A DNA stretch of 64,000 bases from Candidatus Gastranaerophilales bacterium (GTDB lineage Bacteria > Cyanobacteriota > Vampirovibrionia > Gastranaerophilales > Gastranaerophilaceae). How positions within the stretch are numbered: the first letter of the stretch is position 1; every line of letters begins with the position of its first letter. The notes beneath the pieces were generated by a model that saw nothing but the letters and a program-made list of their open reading frames with translations, had not been told where the DNA came from and did no database searches. A program made the translations under genes and the position numbers. The stretch covers positions 260,205 to 324,204 of the forward strand of contig CALVBT010000003.1 of NCBI GenBank assembly GCA_944325885.1, in the 5' to 3' direction. Shown here in pieces: positions 53,091 to 61,540 of this stretch.

Positions 53091-53879
53091 CTAAATATCC
53101 AGCACATAGAGGTCCTGATCCAGCTTAATCTCAAAATATGTTTTTAAAGGTATATCAATATCCTTGCCCCTGTGGCCTATAGCAATAATAGGTGAAAGCA
53201 GCAAATCAGCAGCCTGCAGCGCTGCAGCTCCTAAAAATACAAAAGGTTTTGTATAAGTGCTTATTGTACACGTATCAGCCCCGCACGGGTCTTTTATGGA
53301 AGAATGGATAACACCGCTATTAGCCGCATCGGCCAGATTGTCCAGATAACACGGTGCTGCATAGAGGGTATTAAAATAGACCTTTTTGTTATCTATTTTG
53401 GAAATCAATGCCGTGACAGGATAGGTAATGGAATCTACTGTGATTTTTTCGAGTTTTATTTTTACAGAGCCGCTTTTGCCGGCAAATTTCGGTTTGTTTG
53501 TTTTTTCTATTATGCCTTTAAAAACTATTTTTGAAGGTTTTTTGTTGTAATCAAGATACTCCTTCTGTACAGACTCAAACACAACCGGTACACCGCTTAT
53601 GTTGTTGTTTGAGATGTTTTGCTCAGACATAACAAGAAATTTTCTGCCCTTTTCGAGTTTTATGGTATCAAATTCCATATCAGGCAGCAGAGTATTAAAC
53701 TCCTCGGAGATTTGCTTTTGTGTTTGCAGCTCCTGTTTTTTATTAAGCAAAAAATTGTTTATATAAGCACTTTTGGGTGCTTCTTCAATATTTTGAACAC
53801 CTGCCTCCGTTGCAAAAGCGTAACAGCCGACAAAAAAAGAGTATGCCAAAATGACTAAGTATAAAATAAAAAATTTCAT
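53091..53879 (-). CDS. Exported hypothetical protein
   Basis: The 262-residue protein starts with a signal peptide (MKFFILYLVILAYSFFVGCY, cleavage after AFA). The mature part is beta-rich and lysine-rich: MEFDTIKLEKGRKFLVMSEQ, KIVFKGIIEKTNKPKFAGKS, SGSVKIKLEKITVDSITYPV and a C-terminal FEIKLDQDLYVLDI. A hydrophobic stretch (FVFLGAAALQAADLLLSPII) sits near 210-230. It resembles conjugal-transfer or TrbI-like beta domains only loosely (the KGxxVxxxLxxxxxxx pattern of that fold). No family is assigned. A GAGG site precedes the ATG. Confidence 0.65.
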   Translation of the reverse strand: MKFFILYLVILAYSFFVGCYAFATEAGVQNIEEAPKSAYINNFLLNKKQELQTQKQISEEFNTLLPDMEFDTIKLEKGRKFLVMSEQNISNNNISGVPVVFESVQKEYLDYNKKPSKIVFKGIIEKTNKPKFAGKSGSVKIKLEKITVDSITYPVTALISKIDNKKVYFNTLYAAPCYLDNLADAANSGVIHSSIKDPCGADTCTISTYTKPFVFLGAAALQAADLLLSPIIAIGHRGKDIDIPLKTYFEIKLDQDLYVLDI

Positions 53880-54279
53880 GCTTAAATAACCTCAAATGAC
53901 TATGTTTATTGATTAAAATACCAACCCTTTTTCTTCGGGAATCTTATTCTAACCTCAAACAATTTGAAATTTATCCTATGTTTATCGTATTTACAAATTT
54001 CGATTTTGTATTTTAATAATTGTAATCTATACACTAAATTGGTCAATCGGGTAATGGACAAAATCTTTATCCGGAATAAAATTGGAACATAGACTACAAG
54101 TATAGCAGTTGCATCCGCTATACAACTATTTCCCATACTTCAAAAGATATTTAAATCCGTAAAATATACAGCCCGACTGTCTATCAGGGCTATTTGACCT
54201 GTCTGAACAACATTTGTTCAGGAAAAAATGCATACTAAATCACTAAAAATAAAGCAATTTACAACTTTAGGAGCAAATT
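53880..54279. other. 400-base spacer
   Basis: This AT-rich stretch separates a minus-strand exported protein from a plus-strand small gene, so both promoters may lie here. Two hairpins are visible: CTGAACAA/TTGTTCAG near 54203-54222, and AGCCC/GGGCT near 54172-54192. A 76-codon frame on the minus strand (53906-54136) has no ribosome site and an uneven composition, and is not called. Confidence 0.5.
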
Positions 54280-54498
54280 ATGTTAAACGAAGAAAGCAAA
54301 ATCACGGTTTCTGAAATGGTTGTACATCCTTCAATTTTTATGGATTTCAAAAGGGTAGAGATTCCTCTGGCTGACAAAATCAAAAAATATTTTGAGGCTG
54401 TTTGCAGCTTTGAGCTGGTTTTGAACACAAATGGTCACATCTTTTGCAAAAACAAAAACTACAAAACAGAAAAATCAAATTTTTATATAATCAAATAA
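54280..54498 (+). CDS. Small hypothetical protein, 72 residues
   Basis: The 72-residue protein begins MLNEESKITVSEMVVHPSIF and has a helical, charged centre (FKRVEIPLADKIKKYFEAVC) and a lysine-rich end. An AGGAG site lies six to nine bases before the ATG, which is the best support for a real gene. No signal peptide, no membrane helix, and no family recognised. It is followed 74 bases later by the TPR-metallopeptidase gene. Confidence 0.55.
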   Translation: MLNEESKITVSEMVVHPSIFMDFKRVEIPLADKIKKYFEAVCSFELVLNTNGHIFCKNKNYKTEKSNFYIIK

Positions 54499-54571
54499 AT
54501 GTGTAGTTTTATAAAATATTTTTGACAAAATAACAATTTTTGCCGGTGATTCGTTTTAGAATAAAAAAGAT

Positions 54572-55636
54572 TTGTGCGTGAAGTATCATCGGGAAAACAA
54601 TCAATTGAATCATATAACTGCAATCAACAGCATAAATAGGGTTCCGTCTTTCGGGGCAAAACTGCAGGTCTTAAACTCCTCTAAGCCGAAATACATATCT
54701 GACCCGGACAACGATATCGACAGAGAAAAAGGCGACGAATACCTGAAAACAGGCGAGTTTAACAAAGCTGCCCAATTTTACAGGGCATCACTGGACATTA
54801 CGCCAAACAACCCCGAAACACACTTGCATCTGGCAAAAACATACAGCCTTAACCGCCAGTACAAAGAGGCGATTCCTCATTTAGAACAGTATTTAAAATC
54901 CAACGAAAATGATATAGAAAACATTACACTGCTTGGAGAATGTTACAAAAAAAACGGCATGTTCTCAAAAGCAATAGAATGTTTTAACAGAGCATTGGCC
55001 ATAGAGCCAAAATACGACTATGCAAGAAGGAACCTTCTCGACACACAAAATCTAAAGCTTGCCTGTATTGACCCGACTAAAGCCAGAAAAGAAAGATACG
55101 AAACTGCCGTAAACAATCTTACGGAAGCGGTAAAAATAGCAAAAGGCTTCTTGCCCAAAGGTTATACAAACGACATGAAAGACATAACAGTGTCCTTTGA
55201 CAAAACCTCATCAATGGGCGGACGCTCCAACATCGCACAGTATGAACACAACAAAAGAAAAATTTCCGTAACTGATGAATACACCTACGCAAGCCCGAAA
55301 CTCACAGGTGCATATCTGATTCACGAATTTACACACGGAAAAGACAACGACCCCTATACCTCAGTCAGAGAGGAACAAGACGCCTACAGAGTACAGGCCA
55401 GATACTGGGTAAACAATGTCCATGACGTCTATGATCCTGAAATGGATTATGTTGCTGATTTGTACAAACAATCAGCCGAAGCACTCGATGCCAGAGTAGC
55501 AGAAATTTACCGTCTGAGAGATCCAGGAATAGCAGAAACCTCATACAATCATCCGCCAACAAAAGGAAAAGCCGCTGCTTTTTCTCTTTCAGGCAGCGCA
55601 GACCAGCCTCTCAAGGCATATGAAATAATTGTGTAG
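54572..55636 (+). CDS. TPR protein with HExxH metallopeptidase-like domain
   Basis: The 354-residue protein carries a VPSFGAK motif near residue 25, close to the FKG-type motif of other unknown proteins here. TPR repeats follow at about 50-155 (KGDEYLKTGEFNKAAQFYRA, LHLAKTYSLNRQYKEAIPHL). The C-terminal half has a gluzincin-type zinc site: H251-E252-F-T-H255 in LIHEFTHGKD. Nearby E267/E268 in SVREEQDAYR could be the third ligand. The start is a TTG at 54572 or a GTG at 54578; neither has a clear ribosome site. No signal peptide. The peptidase role is an inference from the motif. Confidence 0.6.
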   Translation: MCVKYHRENNQLNHITAINSINRVPSFGAKLQVLNSSKPKYISDPDNDIDREKGDEYLKTGEFNKAAQFYRASLDITPNNPETHLHLAKTYSLNRQYKEAIPHLEQYLKSNENDIENITLLGECYKKNGMFSKAIECFNRALAIEPKYDYARRNLLDTQNLKLACIDPTKARKERYETAVNNLTEAVKIAKGFLPKGYTNDMKDITVSFDKTSSMGGRSNIAQYEHNKRKISVTDEYTYASPKLTGAYLIHEFTHGKDNDPYTSVREEQDAYRVQARYWVNNVHDVYDPEMDYVADLYKQSAEALDARVAEIYRLRDPGIAETSYNHPPTKGKAAAFSLSGSADQPLKAYEIIV

Positions 55637-55741
55637 GAATGTAAAATAGTGTAACAACAGCACTAATTATTATTATGTTTTTATGCAAAAATAATTTTTG
55701 ACAAACGTTATATTACCGAAACAGTTTACAAAAAATAAATT

Positions 55742-57541
55742 ATGAGCCTTACCCCTTTAAACAAAACTGAATATGCTAATTACCTGATAAAAAAAAGCTC
55801 CGCAGGGAGAAAATTTGTCACAATGCTGGACAAAAAAGGAGCCATACTTCCTGTATTGCTGTTGGAAGCCACAGTAACAGGGGGCAGAACTTATCAGGCA
55901 TATAAAAGAGACGGATTTGTCGAAGCAAGAGAACGTGTCACAGAAGAGTCACTCGGAGCAATTTTCTGGCTGTTCGGTGCAACAATGGCAGGCAAGCTGT
56001 TCGACAAAATAGGTCAGACCTTTATGAAAGTGCCAAAAAACATGCCTGATGTTGGTAGAGATGGTCTGAGGACACCTTATAACAACTTTATTAACAAAAC
56101 TGCAGCCATATTACGTATCCCTGCAGACAAAAAAGAATTGTTTAGCAAAAATCTTGCAAAATTTGCCGTAGGCAAAACTTTTGCCAGTCTTATTACAGCA
56201 TGCCTGTTCATCGGCTATGTTGTGCCTAAAGTCAATCAGGCTATCACAAAACACCTCTATGGCAGAATGAGCAAAAAAGACCCCAACCACGAAAAAGCTC
56301 CAAACCCTTATACAAACAGACTCACAATAAAAGACGCAAGAGCTATTTTCTCGGCAAAAGGCGTTTCCATAAATGCTGTCGAAAACTTTAAAGCACACAA
56401 AGACCTTGCCGCTATGGATTCTACAACTGCAGCAGCAAGAAAAGACAGACCATCCTTCAAAGGCGGTGCTGATTCTCTGCTTAGGATAGTACAAAACTTT
56501 GAAGAAAACGACATCTGGAAACTCATGGGTACTGACGTAGGTACTGTTACTGGCAGAACAGCCAATGCAAGAAACAAAGACGAACGTGTCGAAATTCTCT
56601 TCAGAGATTTGTCTTCAATATACTTCTATTGCTTCTCAATGCCGGCTATTGTTGCATTTATGAACAAAAAAGACAGCTTTAAAGGCCTCAACACAAAACT
56701 GAACCCGATGAGTGCAATGCAGGTTCACAACTCGCTTGTACAAAAAATGGCCGATGCAGGAATTAAAGAAATGACTCCGGAAGCCTTTAGCGAAGCTGCT
56801 CTGGGCAATGACGAAAACTACAAAAAATTATACGAAAAAATCTTCCCGAAACAGCCGGAACCGCAGGCCAAAAAGATTTTAGGATTTATCAAGGTAAAAC
56901 CTGAAAAAGTCTACAGAACAATCAGCGTTGAAGAATTTGAAAAAATTGTAGATAAAAATGCATCAGACTTATTTGCTTCAGCAAAAGCAGAAGACAAACA
57001 AACACTCATAGATGCACTGAAAGCAAAAGCAAAACAAATGTCCGCACTGCAGCCTGAAAAGCTCAAGGACAAAAACTCTATATTAAAAGAAAAAGTCCTG
57101 ACAGAATCTCAGGTTGAAGACGTATTAAAAGGCGGCTGGGCCAGAGAACCGGAATTCTTGAAAGGAATATTAAACGATATTTTTGAAGACAAAATAATCG
57201 ATCCGTTCAAAGAAAAATCTACTGCAAAACGCACAAATCCGCTTTCTAATCCGTACAAATACATACCGCTTTCCGACATTGAAGACAGAAGACAGCGTAT
57301 TTTGGGCTATGTACAATCAATTGTGGAAGAAGCTAAAAACAGAAAAGGCAATGTAAACTTTGAATCAATGCTCAAATTGAACAAGAGAAACACAACCAAA
57401 AACGGTCTGTTTATGGGTCTGGCTATGGGTGTTTCCGCATTGTTCCTCTCCACTATCATTCCAAAAGTACAGTATTATATTACATATCTTCGCACAGGCA
57501 AAAACAGCTTCCCCGGTACAGAAGATATGAAAGAACAATAA
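55742..57541 (+). CDS. Unknown multi-pass membrane protein, family member C
   Basis: The 599-residue protein is a distant paralogue of the pair at 26151-29602. Shared blocks include GGRTYQAYKRDGFVEARERV then TEESLGAIFWLFGATMAGKL (compare the RTYVDAK...RRESSG and RTIVDF...IRESSG blocks). Others are an IPKVxxYIT-type helix ending and ARNKDERVEILFRDLSSIYF (compare SEDENELHEVTWRDIATFSS). An internal RPSFKGGAD motif lies near residue 240 instead of near the N-terminus. Hydrophobic segments are at about 36-50, 72-92, 145-165, 300-315 and 558-580. No clear ribosome site is visible before the ATG. A terminator follows. Confidence 0.72.
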   Translation: MSLTPLNKTEYANYLIKKSSAGRKFVTMLDKKGAILPVLLLEATVTGGRTYQAYKRDGFVEARERVTEESLGAIFWLFGATMAGKLFDKIGQTFMKVPKNMPDVGRDGLRTPYNNFINKTAAILRIPADKKELFSKNLAKFAVGKTFASLITACLFIGYVVPKVNQAITKHLYGRMSKKDPNHEKAPNPYTNRLTIKDARAIFSAKGVSINAVENFKAHKDLAAMDSTTAAARKDRPSFKGGADSLLRIVQNFEENDIWKLMGTDVGTVTGRTANARNKDERVEILFRDLSSIYFYCFSMPAIVAFMNKKDSFKGLNTKLNPMSAMQVHNSLVQKMADAGIKEMTPEAFSEAALGNDENYKKLYEKIFPKQPEPQAKKILGFIKVKPEKVYRTISVEEFEKIVDKNASDLFASAKAEDKQTLIDALKAKAKQMSALQPEKLKDKNSILKEKVLTESQVEDVLKGGWAREPEFLKGILNDIFEDKIIDPFKEKSTAKRTNPLSNPYKYIPLSDIEDRRQRILGYVQSIVEEAKNRKGNVNFESMLKLNKRNTTKNGLFMGLAMGVSALFLSTIIPKVQYYITYLRTGKNSFPGTEDMKEQ

Positions 57542-57544
57542 TAA

Positions 57545-57585
57545 AAAAAGGCCCCGCATATTGTTTTTGCGAGGCCTTTTAGTTT
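57545..57585 (+). terminator. Intrinsic terminator after membrane protein C
   Basis: AAAAAGGCC..GCA pairs with TGCGAGGCCTTTT (about 57545-57558 with 57568-57580). T-runs on both sides suit it to end both convergent genes. Confidence 0.8.
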
Positions 57586-57591
57586 TACTTA

Positions 57592-59289
57592 CTAGAATTC
57601 GTATCCTTTGTTTTTAATCGCCTGTTTAACATTGTCCTGGAAAAGAGAAATGACTTTATCAGCGTCAATTGTATAAACATAATTGTTAGTAGTAGTCGCC
57701 CAGTCCGTACAATCAGACAAAGTAGCCGAAGCAGCTCTGTCTAAAAGGTCTTCCAGCTCAGAAGCAGGGATATCACCGGCGTATTTAGTAACGAGTTTGT
57801 TCTTTAAAGGTTCAATGATTTCAGATTCAGCCTTGGCTTTGATATCAGCTGCAGAAGAAGCATTGACAACCTGAACATCTTCATCAGCACCGGCTTCTTG
57901 AGCTAAGGAGCCGAAATCAGCATTGTAGACATTCTGGTATCCTGCTTTTTCGCGTTCAGCTTTTTCTTCTTCAGCCTTTTTCTCAGCCTCGACTTCTGCA
58001 GTAGATTTACCTTTGTTGGCGCATAAGGTATTAAACTCTTCAAAGAATTTGTCTACCAAGGTTTTTACTTCACAAGTAGAAGTAAACCCTTTATTTTTAT
58101 TCAATACGGCCTTGTGCCATTGAGTATCTTGCCAACTATTGTCAGACAAAGCCAACTCTTTAGCTTTTGAAATATACTCTTGAATTTCTTCTGTGTACTG
58201 GTCGCCTAGCTGCGTTTGTAATGAACTGATAACATTGTTCAAAACACTTTCTGCGTATGCAGAACTTTTTGCAAGAGCCTGATTTCGGCATTCATCTTGT
58301 GATTTATTTGAACGGTTAACTTTTTCACTTTTCCAAACAGTATTATTGGTATAATCAGAAAGAATACCCGCACCGTCTAAAACAACACTTTTGTCATAAT
58401 CAGGAACTGTGCCTACGGAAGAATCTTCTTCACCGCTTCCGGTGCCGCCGGTTCCGTCAGTACCGTCAGAGCCTTCTACTTCTTCCAATGAACCGGCATT
58501 TACGTTTTCTACGTGGGTATGTTCTTCGACCCATTCATTGGCCTGATCAAGGTTCTTCAACAGAACTTCCTGCAGTTTTGCCTTATATTCTGCAGAATCC
58601 GTGCCGTATTGAGCAGCGACTTCATTCAGTTCATCCATATCAGACTGAGGACACCACTGATTTGCATTTTTTGACAAATCATCAAAAATATTCTTCGCAA
58701 TAACATACTGCGGGTCAGAAGGATCCATCAGCAAGGCATTGAGGATATAATGGATATCAAACTCCTGGTCAGTATAGTTTACACCGCCATAGTTGCCGTT
58801 GTTGAGTCTGTATGTTGTGCTGTCCTGTCCGTCATCCAGTCCGCCAAAGGTATAATCCGTAATAGAGGCAGATTTGTGTCCAAAATTGATTGTATCAATA
58901 TTGTTCCCTTCAGCCATACCGAGTGCTTTTGCAATTTCTTCATTGCCCTGCAGCACTGTATATGTACCTGCATCATAGTCAAACTGATAGTAGGTTTCTT
59001 CATCTTCGCTTTGATAAATTGTACCGCTGGAGTTTGTGACTTTTCTTGCTGCAGAAAGTGTATTGCCGCTGGTACCGTCGCCGGAATACGGGTCGCCTGT
59101 TTCCAGATAGTTTTCCATAAGCTCATTAAATCGTCCGAGCTTGCCTACCATTGACAAATATCCCTCAAATGACAACTGAGAGTCCGGATGATTCCTTTGA
59201 TAGGTACTATACTCGCTATAAAAAGTATTATAAAAGCTTAAGTTCTTTAATGATTGAACATTGCCTGCGCCACCGATTCCTTGTACCAT
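57592..59289 (-). CDS. Large hypothetical protein, 565 residues, possibly exported
   Basis: No family is recognised. The protein begins MVQGIGGAGNVQSLKNLSFY with no signal peptide. It is acidic and soluble. An N-terminal helical part (about 1-70) is followed by a beta-rich part with GTIYQSEDEETYYQFDYDAG. A DSST-like hinge has the glycine/aspartate stretch GSDGTDGTGGTGSGEEDSS near 270, and the C-terminal half is helical with DEGCRNQ-like (KSQDECRNQALAKSSAYAES) and a coiled stretch (KSTAEVEAEKKAEEEKAERE). A TAAGGAG site precedes the ATG. The gene diverges from the YjfB-like gene at 59521. Confidence 0.68.
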   Translation of the reverse strand: MVQGIGGAGNVQSLKNLSFYNTFYSEYSTYQRNHPDSQLSFEGYLSMVGKLGRFNELMENYLETGDPYSGDGTSGNTLSAARKVTNSSGTIYQSEDEETYYQFDYDAGTYTVLQGNEEIAKALGMAEGNNIDTINFGHKSASITDYTFGGLDDGQDSTTYRLNNGNYGGVNYTDQEFDIHYILNALLMDPSDPQYVIAKNIFDDLSKNANQWCPQSDMDELNEVAAQYGTDSAEYKAKLQEVLLKNLDQANEWVEEHTHVENVNAGSLEEVEGSDGTDGTGGTGSGEEDSSVGTVPDYDKSVVLDGAGILSDYTNNTVWKSEKVNRSNKSQDECRNQALAKSSAYAESVLNNVISSLQTQLGDQYTEEIQEYISKAKELALSDNSWQDTQWHKAVLNKNKGFTSTCEVKTLVDKFFEEFNTLCANKGKSTAEVEAEKKAEEEKAEREKAGYQNVYNADFGSLAQEAGADEDVQVVNASSAADIKAKAESEIIEPLKNKLVTKYAGDIPASELEDLLDRAASATLSDCTDWATTTNNYVYTIDADKVISLFQDNVKQAIKNKGYEF

Positions 59290-59520
59290 TGTTACTCCTT
59301 ATTATTTTTGGTTATTTCCCTGTAGATGAAAGTTATACATGGACTATATCGGTCTTTTGGCTCACAATCTTTAGTTTTTTAAGCATGTTTTGTTACATAA
59401 GTTAACATTGATACAAAATAATAAAATTAAAAAAAATACACCTTTTGTATAGTTATATTTTTAGAAAATTGGGTATATTATAATTATACCCCAGAGTATT
59501 AGTATAAATAGGTAACATAT

Positions 59521-59724
59521 ATGACAGATGCAATAAGTTCAATAAGTTCGGCAATGTCAAGCCAGACTTTGAGTGTACAAATGGCAGCAAAAACACTGTC
59601 AATGCAAAAACAACAGGGTGCTATTGCACTGCAGCTTTTGCAAGGTGCGATAGGTGCTATGCCGCAGGATCCTTCTACTATTACTGCTGCACAGCTACAA
59701 TCCCCTATTGACATTAGAGTTTAG
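59521..59724 (+). CDS. YjfB-like small protein with SPIDI tail
   Basis: The 67-residue protein resembles the YjfB 'putative motility protein' family: an amphipathic helix ISSAMSSQTLSVQMAAKTLS followed by MQKQQGAIALQLLQGAIGAM. YjfB members are about 60 residues and have no proven role, despite the name. It ends in QLQSPIDIRV. The next gene ends in ESPIDIKL, and that shared tail is unlikely by chance. An AGGTAA site precedes the ATG. No flagellar genes are in the window, so a motility role is doubtful here. Confidence 0.7.
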   Translation: MTDAISSISSAMSSQTLSVQMAAKTLSMQKQQGAIALQLLQGAIGAMPQDPSTITAAQLQSPIDIRV

Positions 59725-59810
59725 GAATAAAACAGGCCAAATCACGGCGGATTTGTCCTGCAGGCTGGTTCTTCAGTCTGGAAAAACACATAAAGATAGG
59801 AAGTGATTTT

Positions 59811-60179
59811 ATGGTACTAGGTTACACATCAGCTTTAGATACTCAACAATCGACGAGTATAAGAGATGTTTGGGTACAAACTTTACAAAAAAATTCTAAA
59901 TCAGAAGCCCAGCTTCAGTCAGAAATGTTGACTTCAACAACACAACTCATTGAACAAATCAGACAGGAAGCTATTGAAAATGCAAAAATCGCTGCACAGG
60001 AAGAAGCAAAACAAGAAGCAGCTCAAAACTCTACAGAAACTTCTTCTACCGCTGCAACAGTAGTAGCATCTTCTTCAACCGGCACAACTACAGCTTCTGC
60101 TCCGGTAGTTGATGACATAAAAGCTCCGGAAGAAGTTACAAAAGCTGATTTGGAATCACCAATTGATATCAAGTTGTAA
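59811..60179 (+). CDS. Small protein with SPIDI tail, unknown
   Basis: The 122-residue protein starts MVLGYTSALDTQQSTSIRDV, has a central charged helix (LIEQIRQEAIENAKIAAQEE) and a long Ser/Thr/Ala-rich linker. It ends with a tail of LESPIDIKL, the same as the upstream YjfB-like gene's end. It has no signal peptide or membrane helix. An AGGAAG site precedes the ATG, and a terminator follows, so the two small genes may form one unit of about 650 bases. Confidence 0.7.
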   Translation: MVLGYTSALDTQQSTSIRDVWVQTLQKNSKSEAQLQSEMLTSTTQLIEQIRQEAIENAKIAAQEEAKQEAAQNSTETSSTAATVVASSSTGTTTASAPVVDDIKAPEEVTKADLESPIDIKL

Positions 60180-60200
60180 TCTGATTTACAAATTATAAAG

Positions 60201-60233
60201 ATACCCTGAGCGTTTTGCTCGGGGTATTTTTGT
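60201..60233 (+). terminator. Intrinsic terminator after the SPIDI gene pair
   Basis: ATACCCTGAGC (60201-60211) pairs with GCTCGGGGTAT (60217-60227) with one G-T pair, followed by T residues. Confidence 0.85.
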
Positions 60234-60243
60234 TTCAGTCCTT

Positions 60244-60561
60244 TTAATGCGTTAAAAGTTTCAGTCCTGTTATGCCGCACACAATCAATGCAATACAAAA
60301 CAACCTCATAACCGTCACAGGCTCTTTAAAAAGTACAATCCCGAACACCACCGTTCCGATTGTACCTATCCCCGTCCAGATAGCATAAGCAGTGCCGAGG
60401 GGGAGGCTCCTGAGTGCCAGTGCAAGAAAATAAAAACTGGCAACCATGCCTGCGACCGTAAGCACAGAAGGGACAATCTGCGTAAAACCATGCGAAAATT
60501 TTAGACCGACAGCCCAGCTGATTTCAAAAAAACCCGCTATCAACAAATAAATCCAGTGCAT
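60244..60561 (-). CDS. gdx: Guanidinium exporter Gdx (SugE), small multidrug resistance family
   Basis: The protein is 105 residues and four membrane helices, as in the SMR family. The start ATG at 60561 follows an AAGGAG site; the longer frame to 60693 crosses the riboswitch and is not coding. Signature positions are the membrane glutamate in MHWIYLLIAGFFEISWAVGL (E13) and the helix 3 motif AIWTGIGTIGTVVFGIVLFKEP. The SugE/Gdx subfamily, rather than EmrE, is supported by the guanidine-I riboswitch directly upstream. It should exchange guanidinium for protons as a dual-topology dimer in the inner membrane. Confidence 0.93.
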   Translation of the reverse strand: MHWIYLLIAGFFEISWAVGLKFSHGFTQIVPSVLTVAGMVASFYFLALALRSLPLGTAYAIWTGIGTIGTVVFGIVLFKEPVTVMRLFCIALIVCGITGLKLLTH

Positions 60562-60600
60562 TTTTCTCCTTTCGATTATTTTGTATAAATCATTATTTAC

Positions 60601-60640
60601 AAAAAAAGCCCGAGAGATAAAAAATATCTCCCAGGCTTTT
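60601..60640 (-). terminator. Riboswitch-controlled terminator upstream of gdx
   Basis: On the minus strand, AAGCCTGGGAGATA pairs with TATCTCTCGGGCTT and a run of seven T residues follows. The 5' arm overlaps the 3' part of the guanidine-I aptamer, as expected of a transcriptional switch. Confidence 0.85.
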
Positions 60641-60714
60641 ATCCTTCCGTGTACACATTTCTGTGAATTTTCTCTCGGACCAGCCAGTATCACTGCGGAA
60701 CCCTAGAAAATTTT
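60629..60714 (-). promoter_or_regulatory. Guanidine-I riboswitch (ykkC class 1)
   Basis: Reading on the minus strand, the conserved ykkC blocks are in order: TCTAGGGTTCCG, then GGCTGGTCCGAGAG, ACACGGAAGGATAAAAG, and GCCTGGGAGA. These match the published consensus for the class that binds guanidinium. The aptamer's last helix overlaps the terminator above. Ligand binding should favour the aptamer and let transcription continue into the gdx/sugE exporter gene. Confidence 0.92.
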
Positions 60715-60764
60715 TGGCTATTAAATTTTAAAAGTTTATTTTACAAAATTATACTACAGTTTTA

Positions 60765-61319
60765 TTAAAATATTACCTGTAAATCTTCACCATCTTTACT
60801 ATCAAAAATAAATGTTAAATACTGAACCTTGTCCAAGTGCAGACCCATTGCCAGAATCCTTATATTTTCACCATTTTTTAGCATATAGTTTTTTGGAAAA
60901 TCATACAGATATGGTTTTTGCTCTATCATACTTTTGGCACCATAATAATCATCGACAAAAGGCACATATGTATGCCAGTATTTATAATACCTCACATTTA
61001 CTCTTGTCCAGTGACTTTTTCTTGTTATATTTTTATTTGCATGATAATCAGAGTCAATGCCCTTTAACACAATATCTGAGCCTGTATTATTTGTGATTAT
61101 ATATTCATAAGGAACCCCTTCTTTATATGAATATTTAAACTTAAACATATTTTTTTCTATTTTTATGCCGTCTTTTTCATAAACATCACTATAGAGCTTT
61201 TTTAAGGTTATTTCTTTATCATATTTTTTATATGGATTTGTATTAACCCATGTATCTATAGCAGCAAATGCCGGTGCTGAAATAAAGAAAACAGCAAAAA
61301 GTATAAAAATCTTTTTCAT
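60765..61319 (-). CDS. Exported hypothetical protein, 184 residues
   Basis: The signal peptide is clear: MKKIFILFAVFFISAPAFA, cleaved after the AFA. The mature protein is basic and rich in Y, K and N, with YEYIITNNTGSDIVLKGIDS and KYWHTYVPFVDDYYGAKSMI in the middle. The pattern YxYxIxNNTxxDIxL is common to small immunoglobulin-like or beta-sandwich exported proteins. No family is assigned. An AAAAGGAG site precedes the ATG. It lies in its own unit between tmRNA and gdx. Confidence 0.7.
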   Translation of the reverse strand: MKKIFILFAVFFISAPAFAAIDTWVNTNPYKKYDKEITLKKLYSDVYEKDGIKIEKNMFKFKYSYKEGVPYEYIITNNTGSDIVLKGIDSDYHANKNITRKSHWTRVNVRYYKYWHTYVPFVDDYYGAKSMIEQKPYLYDFPKNYMLKNGENIRILAMGLHLDKVQYLTFIFDSKDGEDLQVIF

Positions 61320-61458
61320 TCTTATCTCCTTTTAATGTCCTTTTATCCATTTTTACATAATTTTTAAAAATTTCATCAAAATAAGAATGATTCTTAATAA
61401 AACTTATCTTTTTAAAAAGCTATAAAGCAGAACCAATTATACATACAAAATAAAAATG

Positions 61459-61480
61459 CCGGTGGCAAGTTCCTCAAGAG
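61459..61480 (-). terminator. Putative terminator downstream of tmRNA
   Basis: On the minus strand a TGCC/GGCA stem with loop ACC is followed by TTTTTATTTT. It lies about 65 bases past the tmRNA 3' end. The stem is short. Confidence 0.5.
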
Positions 61481-61540
61481 GTAGAACCCCTATGCGTCAG
61501 CATTGGGTTCGACTGTCCAAATCTACAAACGTTAAAATAA

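Noticed and set aside
53906..54136. 76-codon frame on the minus strand
   Set aside because: No ribosome site, no family pattern, and it lies in an AT-rich spacer with hairpins.
60562..60693. N-terminal extension of the SMR exporter
   Set aside because: The extra 44 codons lie in the riboswitch and terminator, and the ribosome site supports the inner ATG at 60561.
61465..61525. tRNA-like sequence beside tmRNA, with GGTAGAAC and GGGTTCGACTGTCC on the plus strand
   Set aside because: A D-arm-like hairpin is present, but the anticodon loop has an even length, the T loop has eight bases, and no acceptor stem pairs. It may be a relic or part of the tmRNA 3' trailer.
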